Assembly: GCA_035353855.1 (NCBI GenBank)
Contig: DAOQAK010000002.1
Span: 1-64,000, forward strand
Direction: 5' to 3'
Length of the DNA: 64,000 nt
Source: Bacteroidales bacterium
GTDB taxonomy: Bacteria; Bacteroidota; Bacteroidia; Bacteroidales; CG2-30-32-10
Shown: in pieces, positions 52,812 through 61,800 of the stretch
Numbering within the stretch: position 1 is the first letter of the stretch
How the letters are laid out: each line of letters opens with the position of its first letter
Made by a program: the position numbers and the translations under genes
Notes under the pieces: model-generated
The model's input: the letters and a program-made list of their open reading frames with translations, nothing else
The model's database searches: none
What the model was told of the DNA's origin: nothing

Positions 52812-55001
52812 ATGGATAATTACGAATTCGATTTGGCTTTTGAGCTTGTCGAAAATACTTCAAGAAATTTATTTCTTACAGGAAAAGCAGGAACAGGGAA
52901 AACTACTTTTCTGAAATATGTTGTTCAACATTCAATGAAGAATATGATTGTAGTTGCGCCCACAGGTGTTGCAGCTATTAATGCCGGCGGGGTTACCATT
53001 CATTCTACGTTCGGATTGCCATTGCTTAGTTTTATCCCTTCGAATGATTTTGTTGACCCGAATATTGCAGCGAACAGAAAAGAATTAATAAAACATTTGC
53101 ATTACAGAAAAGAAAAAGCTGAAGTATTCTTTAATCTCGAACTTCTGATAATTGATGAAATAAGCATGGTGCGTGCCGATTTGCTAGATGCTGTTGATTT
53201 TGCTTTACAGTTTGTCCGGAAAAATAATAAACCTTTTGGCGGAGTTCAAACATTGTTTATAGGCGATATGCATCAGCTTCCACCTGTTATTAAAGAAGAA
53301 TCGCAAAATATTTTAAGTAAATATTATTCAAGCCCGTACTTTTTTGACAGTATGGTTTTGAAAAATAATCCTCCTGTAAGTATTGAATTACTTAAGATTC
53401 ACCGACAGGAAGATGAAAAATTTATTGAGATTCTTAATAAAATTCGTCATCAGCAGTTTGATAACGATGCGTTCGATAAATTACATAAAAGATATTTTCC
53501 CGATTATGAACATTCAGGAAACGGGCGCATATATCTGACTACACATAACGCAATTGTAGCTCAAATAAATGAAACACAATTACGAAAATTAAAAACAAAA
53601 TCTTATTTCTATAAAGCTGAGGTTGATGGCGAATTCAAAGAAAATTTATTTCCTAACGACAATGTTATTGAATTAAAAGTTGGTGCACAGGTTATGTTCA
53701 TAAGGAATGATACCAGTGTACAGAAAAAATATTTTAACGGGAAATTGGCTACAGTAGCTTATTTATCTGACGATTGCATAAGGGTGTTGTTTGAAAACGA
53801 AAAGGAAGAATATGAGTTGGCAAAAGAAGAATGGGAAAACAAACAGTATTATGTCGACAAAGAAAAAAACGAAATAAAAGAAGATGTAATTGGCGTTTTC
53901 AGGCAGTATCCTATTCGCCTGGCGTGGGCTGTAACTATTCACAAAAGCCAGGGATTAACTTTCGATAAAGTTATAATCGATGCAGGACGCTCATTTGCTC
54001 CGGGTCAGGTATATGTAGCATTAAGTCGTTGCCGAAGCCTCGAAGGAATAATTCTGAAATCAAAAATTCATGAAAAGGTTATTTTTTCTGATGATACCAT
54101 TAATAATTTTCAAAACGAAATTTGGAATCTGAACGAAGTTAAGGCCATCATTGAAAAAGAGAAGCTTCCTTATAGTCTCGAAAAAATTTATAATGCGATA
54201 AGCCTTCAGCAACTTGTTAGTGCTTTAGCTTTATGGAATGATATTATTCTTGAAAAAAAATTACCTTCAAAAGAAGAAGTGCATGAACAATGCAGAATAA
54301 TGCGCGAATCGCTTGATGAGCTAAGCGAGGTTGAAAATAAATTTATAAAACGATTGCAGGAAATGTATCGTGGATATGAAACAAAACAATTTTCTTGGCA
54401 GCAAATAGAAGACCGGTGCAGCAAGGGAATCGAATATTTTGTGAATTTTTTAAAAGAAAAAATTTTATTCCCGCTTGAATTTCACAAAACACAAATTGTA
54501 AAAGCAAAAAAAGTCAAAGGTTACACTAAGATTGTAAAAGAGCTGTTAATAGAGGTATCGGCTAAAATAGAGCAACTCAGAAACCTTTATCTTCTCGAAA
54601 AAAAATTATACAATATAAAACCGGAAGACGAACCAAAAACAAAAAATAATATTGAAAATATTTCAGGGGAAAAAGAAAAGAAAGTATCAACTTATGAAAT
54701 TACATTATCGATTTTAAACGAAGGAAAAACCGTTGAAGAAGCCGCCAGTGAAAGGAATTTAACTATAGGAACAATATATTCGCATATTGCAAAACTTATT
54801 GCAATGGGAAATATATGCGCAACAAAATATATTGATAAAAATAAACTCGATGAGATTATTAGCGTTATTGAAAAACTTGAGATACCAACGCTTAGCTCAA
54901 TAAAAAAAGAACTCGGCGCTTCTTATACTTTTGAAGAAATTAAATTAGCACAGGCTGAATTTTATTTCCGAATTGCAGAAACAATTAAGTTGGACAAATG
55001 A
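52812..55001 (+). CDS. Pif1/RecD-like superfamily 1B helicase with C-terminal helix-turn-helix
   Basis: This 729-residue protein has Walker A GKAGTGKTTFLKY (from about 23), APTGVAAINAGGVTIHS, Walker B LLIIDEISMVRADLL, GDMHQLPPV and the C-terminal helicase motifs WAVTIHKSQGLTFDKVIID and VYVALSRCRSLEGI (about 375-420). After a long helical region (about 430-620), the end (about 640-729) contains ISTYEIT-like HTH_40-type sequence TLSILNEGKTVEEAASERNLTIGTIYSHIAKLIAMG. It probably unwinds DNA from 5' to 3' in repair or recombination; the helix-turn-helix, shared with RecQ-type C-termini, may aid DNA binding. Confidence 0.9.
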   Translation: MDNYEFDLAFELVENTSRNLFLTGKAGTGKTTFLKYVVQHSMKNMIVVAPTGVAAINAGGVTIHSTFGLPLLSFIPSNDFVDPNIAANRKELIKHLHYRKEKAEVFFNLELLIIDEISMVRADLLDAVDFALQFVRKNNKPFGGVQTLFIGDMHQLPPVIKEESQNILSKYYSSPYFFDSMVLKNNPPVSIELLKIHRQEDEKFIEILNKIRHQQFDNDAFDKLHKRYFPDYEHSGNGRIYLTTHNAIVAQINETQLRKLKTKSYFYKAEVDGEFKENLFPNDNVIELKVGAQVMFIRNDTSVQKKYFNGKLATVAYLSDDCIRVLFENEKEEYELAKEEWENKQYYVDKEKNEIKEDVIGVFRQYPIRLAWAVTIHKSQGLTFDKVIIDAGRSFAPGQVYVALSRCRSLEGIILKSKIHEKVIFSDDTINNFQNEIWNLNEVKAIIEKEKLPYSLEKIYNAISLQQLVSALALWNDIILEKKLPSKEEVHEQCRIMRESLDELSEVENKFIKRLQEMYRGYETKQFSWQQIEDRCSKGIEYFVNFLKEKILFPLEFHKTQIVKAKKVKGYTKIVKELLIEVSAKIEQLRNLYLLEKKLYNIKPEDEPKTKNNIENISGEKEKKVSTYEITLSILNEGKTVEEAASERNLTIGTIYSHIAKLIAMGNICATKYIDKNKLDEIISVIEKLEIPTLSSIKKELGASYTFEEIKLAQAEFYFRIAETIKLDK

Positions 55002-55086
55002 ATTTAATTTAGTAAATTATTTTTATACCATTTGTTAACTTTACATTAAAAATAATGTTCTGCTACTTATTTTCTTATTTAAATTT

Positions 55087-55094
55087 TATATTTG
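55087..55094 (+). promoter_or_regulatory. Promoter -7 element of the PhoB-type regulator gene
   Basis: TATATTTG matches TAnnTTTG; the ATG at 55110 is 15 bases downstream. It overlaps the alternative TTG start at 55092, which rules that start out. Confidence 0.55.
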
Positions 55095-55109
55095 TGTAAA
55101 TTATTTTTG

Positions 55110-55793
55110 ATGGAAAACAACGATTATAAAATTCTGCTGGTTGACGATGAACCCGATATTCTTGAGTTCCTCGGCTATAATCTTACAAAGGAAGGATATA
55201 AAATTTTTAAGGCGAATAATGGCAGGCAAGCCATTAAGACAGCAACAGAAATAAAACCGCATTTGATTATTTTAGATGTGATGATGCCCGAAATGGATGG
55301 CATTGAAACCTGTTCGGAATTGAGAAAAATATCTTCTTTGAAAAACACTATCATTGCTTTTCTTACTGCACGCAATGAAGACTATTCTCAGATTGCCGGA
55401 TTTGACGCGGGTGCCGACGATTATATTCCTAAGCCCATCAAACCCAAAGTTTTTGTCAGTCGTGTAAAGGCTTTGTTGCGAAGGTATAATGAAACAGATA
55501 CGGCAACAGAAAAAATAAATTTAGGTGATATTGTAATTGACCGGGAACGCTATGTAATATTTTTAAAAGGCGAAGAAATTATTTTACCGCGAAAAGAATT
55601 TGAACTCATATCACTTCTTGCTTCTAAACCAAATAAAGTTTTTACACGCGATGAAATTTACGACAGTATCTGGGGAAACAGCGTGGTTGTAGGCGATAGA
55701 ACCATTGATGTTCATGTAAGGAAAATTCGTGAAAAACTTGGTATCGAAAATATCAAAACCATAAAAGGCGTTGGTTATAAATACGAAATATAA
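55110..55793 (+). CDS. OmpR/PhoB-family response regulator
   Basis: This protein of about 227 residues has a receiver domain (1-120; ILLVDDEPDILE acidic pair, D56 in LIILDVMMP, K in YIPKPIKP) and a winged-helix DNA-binding domain (about 130-226; LPRKEFELISLLASKPNKVF, VGDRTIDVHVRKIREKLG, IKGVGYKYEI). No kinase gene is adjacent, so it is an orphan in this window; the hybrid kinase at 35032 has its own receiver. It may be cotranscribed with the dipeptidyl peptidase gene 41 bases downstream. Confidence 0.93.
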   Translation: MENNDYKILLVDDEPDILEFLGYNLTKEGYKIFKANNGRQAIKTATEIKPHLIILDVMMPEMDGIETCSELRKISSLKNTIIAFLTARNEDYSQIAGFDAGADDYIPKPIKPKVFVSRVKALLRRYNETDTATEKINLGDIVIDRERYVIFLKGEEIILPRKEFELISLLASKPNKVFTRDEIYDSIWGNSVVVGDRTIDVHVRKIREKLGIENIKTIKGVGYKYEI

Positions 55794-55834
55794 AACTTCT
55801 CAAAGCATTATAAATACTGTTATTAAACGTGATT

Positions 55835-57982
55835 ATGAAAACAACTAAATTTTATTTTTTAGGATTATGCATTTTTATTTCTGCAATTGCATCGGCACAA
55901 AATAAACTGCTGACACTTGAAGATATTTATACAAAACGAATTCTGTATCCCAAGTATATGAGCCAACTGCAATGGATTGCGAAGAGTGATAATTTTTCTT
56001 ATGTCGATTTGAAATGTTTAATAAAAGGAAATACTGTAGATGAAAAACGTGACACCATTTTAAAATTGTCATCGCTAAACGAATCACTGAAATCCACTGG
56101 TGATGCTGAATTGAATACGTTTCCCAGTATAATATGGCTTGATGAAAATACTTTCTATTTTAATGAAAACAATAAAGTATATAAATATTTATTGAATGAG
56201 AAAAAAATTATTGTTGTCGGTGCTATCAATGAAAATGCCGAAAATACTGATGTTTCAGAGAAGTCATTATATACTGCTTATACGGTGAATAATAATCTTT
56301 ATGTATCAGCAGAAGGAAAGATAAATGCTGTAACTAACGATACCAATGTAAATATTGTAAATGGGAAATCGGTTCATCGTGATGAATTTGGGATTACTAA
56401 AGGAACGTTCTGGTCGCCTTCAGGGAAATTGCTTGCTTTCTATCGTATGGACCAAACAATGGTTACCGATTATCCGTTAGTGCATATTACCGATTTAAAA
56501 AATCGTATTGCTGAAGAAGAATTGATAAAATATCCAATGGCCGGAATGACTAGTCATCATGTGACACTTGGAGTATATAATCCGCTTACCCGGGAAAAAA
56601 TATTTTTGAAAACAGGTGAGCCTGCAGAACAATATCTGACAAATATTTCATGGAGTCCTGATGATAAATATATTTTTATTGCCGTGCTGAATCGTGCGCA
56701 GAATCACATGAAGCTGAATCAATACGATGCAACAACAGGTGATTTCATTAAAACACTTTTCGAAGAAAAAAATGATAAATACATGGAACCATTGAACGGA
56801 ATGTATTTCCTGAAAACAAAGCCCGATCAGTTTATCTGGCAGAGCCAGCGTGATGGTTACAATCATTTGTATTTATACAGCATTGATGGAAAATTAATAA
56901 AACAGTTGACCAAAGGCAATTGGGTTGTTACCGATTTTTATGGAACCGACATGAAAGATTCGAAAGCTTTTTTTATTTCAACAGCTGTGAATCCGCTGGA
57001 ACGCCACATATATAGTGTTGATATGAAAAGTGGTAAGATTTTAAAAATATCTTCAACCGAAGGTTATCATGATGCACAGTATAGTTATGATGGAAAATAT
57101 GTTCTGGATAATTATACCAGTACAAAAATCACAACTGAATATTTACTTGAAGATGCAAATGGGAAAATTTTACAAACCATCAAGAAAAATTCAAATCCGC
57201 TGAAAGAATACAAACTTCCTGAAATGTCCATTTTTACTATAAAAGCAAAGGATAGTAGCGATTTATATTGTCGGATTTTAAAGCCAATTGATTTTGATGC
57301 AAATAAAAAATATCCTGTTATCGTTTATGTTTATGGTGGACCGCATGAACAATTAATTACAGACACATGGTTAGGCGGTGCCGGGCTTTATTTGAATTAC
57401 CTGGCAAGTAAAGGTTATGTGATATTCACACTTGATAATCATGGATCATCCGACAGAGGTTTAAAATTTGAACAGGCAATTTTCAGAAATATAGGTACTA
57501 TTGAAATGGAAGATCAATTGCTAGGAATTAATTATCTGAAAAAACTTTCTTATGTTGATACTACGCGTATGGGCATCAATGGCTGGAGTTACGGAGGTTT
57601 TATGACAATAAATATGTTTTTGAAAAATCCCGGATTGTTTAAAGTGGCAGTAGCAGGCGGTCCTGTAATCGACTGGAAATTTTATGAGGTAATGTATGGT
57701 GAACGATACATGGATACACCTGATGAAAATCCATTAGGCTATGATAATGCTGACTTGCTGAATTATGTAAAAGACTTAAAAGGAAAATTATTGGTAATTC
57801 ATGGAACTATTGATAATACGGTAGTCTGGCAACATTCACTTACCTTCTTGAAAAAATGTATTGATGAAGGAAAGCAAATCGATTATTTTGTTTACCCAGA
57901 GCATGAACATAATATTTCCGGAAAAGACAGGATGCATTTGCAATACAAAATTGAAAATTATTTTAATGATTATTTGAAGTAA
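55835..57982 (+). CDS. Dipeptidyl peptidase IV, S9 family
   Basis: This protein of about 715 residues has a signal peptide cleaved near ASAQ (residue 21), a DPP IV beta-propeller (about 30-470, with SPSGKLLAFYRMDQTMVTDYPL) and an alpha/beta-hydrolase peptidase domain. The catalytic triad is S585 in GWSYGGF, D660 in HGTIDNTV and H692 in PEHEHNIS. It removes X-Pro or X-Ala dipeptides from peptides in the periplasm, complementing the secreted C25 peptidases. The frame begins with GTG at 55829; the ATG at 55835 starts the signal peptide. Confidence 0.94.
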   Translation: MKTTKFYFLGLCIFISAIASAQNKLLTLEDIYTKRILYPKYMSQLQWIAKSDNFSYVDLKCLIKGNTVDEKRDTILKLSSLNESLKSTGDAELNTFPSIIWLDENTFYFNENNKVYKYLLNEKKIIVVGAINENAENTDVSEKSLYTAYTVNNNLYVSAEGKINAVTNDTNVNIVNGKSVHRDEFGITKGTFWSPSGKLLAFYRMDQTMVTDYPLVHITDLKNRIAEEELIKYPMAGMTSHHVTLGVYNPLTREKIFLKTGEPAEQYLTNISWSPDDKYIFIAVLNRAQNHMKLNQYDATTGDFIKTLFEEKNDKYMEPLNGMYFLKTKPDQFIWQSQRDGYNHLYLYSIDGKLIKQLTKGNWVVTDFYGTDMKDSKAFFISTAVNPLERHIYSVDMKSGKILKISSTEGYHDAQYSYDGKYVLDNYTSTKITTEYLLEDANGKILQTIKKNSNPLKEYKLPEMSIFTIKAKDSSDLYCRILKPIDFDANKKYPVIVYVYGGPHEQLITDTWLGGAGLYLNYLASKGYVIFTLDNHGSSDRGLKFEQAIFRNIGTIEMEDQLLGINYLKKLSYVDTTRMGINGWSYGGFMTINMFLKNPGLFKVAVAGGPVIDWKFYEVMYGERYMDTPDENPLGYDNADLLNYVKDLKGKLLVIHGTIDNTVVWQHSLTFLKKCIDEGKQIDYFVYPEHEHNISGKDRMHLQYKIENYFNDYLK

Positions 57983-58019
57983 TAACTATAGTTTTTTTAA
58001 TAAATTCGGTGCTTTTTCT

Positions 58020-58027
58020 TATATTTG
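58020..58027 (+). promoter_or_regulatory. Promoter -7 element of a small hypothetical gene
   Basis: TATATTTG matches TAnnTTTG, 29 bases before the ATG at 58057. Confidence 0.5.
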
Positions 58028-58056
58028 TACAAATCAAAAACAAAATTTCTGAACTT

Positions 58057-58326
58057 ATGAATAGCCCGGAAATAAAAGAATTCATTAAGGAGTATGGATA
58101 TTTGTTTTGGTATACCCCCGAAGATAAAAAAGAAAATATCAGTAAAGAATTTCTTGTTGAAACCATTCTTAATTATGGGGATTTGAATGCAATAAAAAAA
58201 CTTTTTGCAGTTTTAGGAATCAAAGAAACCTCTGAAATATTTTATAGTGCAGAAGGAAGGAAAAAATTAAACTATTATCCTGAGATATATAATTATTTTT
58301 CACTTTTTTTTAAAAAACATCAATAA
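58057..58326 (+). CDS. Small hypothetical protein
   Basis: This 89-residue protein is helical and charged, with FIKEYGYLFWYTPEDKKENI near the start, then FLVETILNYGDLNAIKKLFAVLG. This kind of short 'FW ... GD ... KLF' protein recurs in Bacteroidota, but I cannot name a family. No signal peptide or membrane segment. The frame is open from 58009, but the promoter at 58020-58027 lies in that extension, so the ATG at 58057 is chosen. It could be a partner of a nucleotidyltransferase-type module, but none is next to it. Confidence 0.55.
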   Translation: MNSPEIKEFIKEYGYLFWYTPEDKKENISKEFLVETILNYGDLNAIKKLFAVLGIKETSEIFYSAEGRKKLNYYPEIYNYFSLFFKKHQ

Positions 58327-58809
58327 CCATCAATGACTATTCTTAATCATCAATAACCACAAATATCGAAGCACTTGAATAATTTTTTAATGGGACGCGG
58401 ATGACACGGATGTTACGGATTTGCACGGATAATCAGGAAAAATGAAAGGGAGAACTGGGGAGTTTGAGAATGGGAGAAAATTACTATAATGACCATGAAT
58501 GACTACCAATGACAACAAATAACGAAGCACTTGAATAATTTTGATGTGACGCGGATGAACACGGATGTTACGGATTTGCACGGATAATCAGGAAAAATGA
58601 ATGGGAGAATTGGTGAATTTAAGGATGAGAGAAATTACTATAATGACCATCAATAACTCCGCTGCGAAGCAATCGAACAGATAAATGAAGAAGAAAAATT
58701 TAATATGAAAACTCTACCTAGTGTGTATTGAAAAAGTAAAAAATCAATATAAGAACATCCAACCACAAACGACTAACGTCTAACGACAAACCATAAACCA
58801 CAAACAATT
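58327..58809. repeat. Gene-free repeat region with a duplicated unit of about 155 bp
   Basis: Two direct copies of a unit of about 155 bp: 58340-58496 and 58497-58650 (landmark CGAAGCACTTGAAT at 58367 and 58523; TTACTATAATGACCAT at 58481 and 58635). Each has a GGATGTTACGGATTTGCACG core. From 58757 to 58807 comes an AAC/AAAC-rich near-periodic stretch (GACTAACGTCTAACGACAAA and similar). No gene and no clear terminator for the giant minus-strand gene were seen. Confidence 0.75.
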
Positions 58810-61800
58810 TTAATACTTCACAAACTTCAGTATTTTAAAATCATTATTGAAAGTGATACGGTAAACGTACACTCCAAGATTTAGTTTGGATATATCATAT
58901 TGAATTTTATTAAGGCCTTTATTAGCTTCACCTGAATAAACATGTTCAACCAGTTCACCTTTTTCTCCATATAAATCTACATCAACCTGGCCTTTAAAAG
59001 GAAGAATAAAGTTTATATTTATGATATCATTCGTTGGTGTTGGAAAAGGAATGAATGCAGTGAATTTATTTTTTATGGTAATGCATTCTTCATTATTTGA
59101 GGGGTTATCATCAGGATTTACATTAGGAATTTGAGCTTCAACACAGATATAATCGAAATTGTTTTCTTCAGAAATCGCAAACTGTGCATTAAATGTATAG
59201 GGTATTGAAGTTCCCGGTAATATTGGGTTTGTGTAATCCGACCATGATTCCATAAACATAGTTCCACCAGCAGCTTTAGCATAAAGATACAATTCATATA
59301 TCTTGCGTGTACCGTAATTCCATAAATCAGCGCTAACATTTATAAATCCATTTTGTTGATCGGTAACTACATTTGTTACTCCTACATCTGCAGTAGTAGG
59401 TATAGAATATAATTCCTGATATGCTGTATCTGTGCAAAGAGCGCTGTTAGTAACAACAAGCATTACATTAAAGGTGTCAAGAGAGTTATATGTATGCTGT
59501 GGATTTAATAATGAACTTGATGTTCCATCGCCAAAATTCCAATAACTGCTTAGTGCATTAACAGAATTATTAGTAAAGTTTACCGTGAATGGAGGCATTC
59601 CATAAAATTCATCAGGCAGAAATGATGCTGTTGGAATAGGGTTTACATGAATAGTAGCAGAAACATTATCAGAGCATCCTGCATTTGAAGATACAGTGAG
59701 TGTAACAGGATAATCTCCTTCAGAAGTAAAAGTAACAGATGGATTTTCTTCATTAAATGTACCTATATTTTCAATTACCCACGACCATTGTGTGATTGAA
59801 TCAGGTGGGAGTACAAAACTATTATCATCAAGAATATATGAATAAGATGCGCAAATACTATCCGGAGCAGTATAGTTAATTTCAGGTATTGAGTGAACTA
59901 TTACATTTTCTGTATCACTTACAATGCATCCATTTATCGATTGTACAGTAAGAGAAACAGGAAAAGTTCCTGCTGAATCAAAAGTATAAACGGGGCTATT
60001 GATTGTATATGAATTTCCATCACCAAAGTCCCAGTTCTGGCTTACAATTCCTAAAACATCAACAGTTTCATTAGTAAAGTAAACGGGGTTTCCGTCACAA
60101 ACATTAGTATAACTGAAATCTACCTTTGGTGCAAGCCTGATATGTATTTGTGCCGAGTCGGTAGCTGTGCAACCATATTCTGATTGGGCAGTAAGTATAA
60201 CCCAATAATAACCTGTGCTGTCGTAGATATGTGAAGGATTTTTTATAGAAGATGTATTATTCGTACTGTAAGGATCATTAAATTCCCATGTCCAGGTATC
60301 AATCTCTCCAAGAACATTTGTCGTTTTATCTGTAAATTGAAGTGGTACTCCCGAACATCCAATAATTGGTGAAAATTTTGGTTTTGGTTTTGAGTAAACA
60401 TATGCAGTATCAGTAATAGAGGCGCTACAACCTTTATTTGTAGAAACAGTAAGTGTTACAAGATGTTTTCCCGGTTCGGCAAATTGGTGAGTAGGGGAAT
60501 TAAATATAGAAGTATCACCATCGCCAAAATCCCAATGACGATAATTAATAAAGGCAGGAGAAGGCACGGTTGACAGATTGGTAAATGCAGTTGTAAATGG
60601 TTCGCATCCTGCCGTTGCACTGAAAGCTGCAAATGGTTTTTGACCGGGTGCAGAAACTGCAACCACATCACTTACCTTGCACCCCCGATGATTATAGCTT
60701 GTTAAACTTAAATTATGACTACCTGTCCCAACCCACGAAATAGGCACAATATAGTATGGAGTTGTATAATGTGAAGTGCCGTCGTACCAATCATAAGAAG
60801 TAATTAAACTTGTATCGATAGCAGGAAATACAGTATCATCCGAACAGATACTTGCAGTTGATGCACCTAATAAATCCATAAGAGGGAAGCTATCGGCATA
60901 CATTGTAATTAATCTGGTGGCAGAGCAACCAACAGTATCAAATACATGAAGCATTACGCTATCTCCTGCATGGATTATATAAGAATCACCATTTATAGTA
61001 TCGTTTTGCCATTCCCACATCACACTATAAGGTGAACCCATTCCCGTGTGAAGAGTAGTGCTATCACCAAGGCATAAAGTATCATTGGTATTAATGTTTA
61101 ATATAGGTTTATGAACGATAATAGTATCGCTTGAAGTAAAACCAAATCCATCAACTACGTCAACCCAAACGGTATCTCCTGAATTTACTAATATTTTAGA
61201 AGTTGTATCACCAGTATTCCATAAATAACTTACAAAACGGTTACCAGCATCAATAGTATCTACACAAAAGTTATTAACCCAGATGTCAGATTCAAGATTA
61301 ACAGGAGGAAAATATTTATACCGTAAATAATCCTCGACATTTTGTCTTTCATTATCAGCGAGGGCTTTGTTGTAGATAATTATATCTGCAATATAGCCCG
61401 ATAAATAATAATTTAAACCAGTCTCGCTACCAATTACCCAGTTCCAAGTATTGCTATATGTAGGGAAACTTGCATCATAAACAGTTCTAATGAAGCTGCC
61501 ATTGCAATATATATTCCATCCTGTGGTTGATTTAATAAATGATAAAATATAAAAATTATTTACTAAAATAAAATTAGAATTTCCTAAATCTACATTTGCA
61601 TTGCTTCCTGCCCATCCTATTCCATCAACTGCATCAGAACCAACAGCCAATGCCCATCTTGCTCCAGTACTTTGAGAAGAACCGAGGAAAATTTCATAAG
61701 TATTCTTACTGGTGCCAGTAGAAATAACAGTAAAAAAAGAATATTCGGTTGAAGATAATAATGGAAAAGAAAGACTATTGCTCGAGCCATTAAAACTTAT

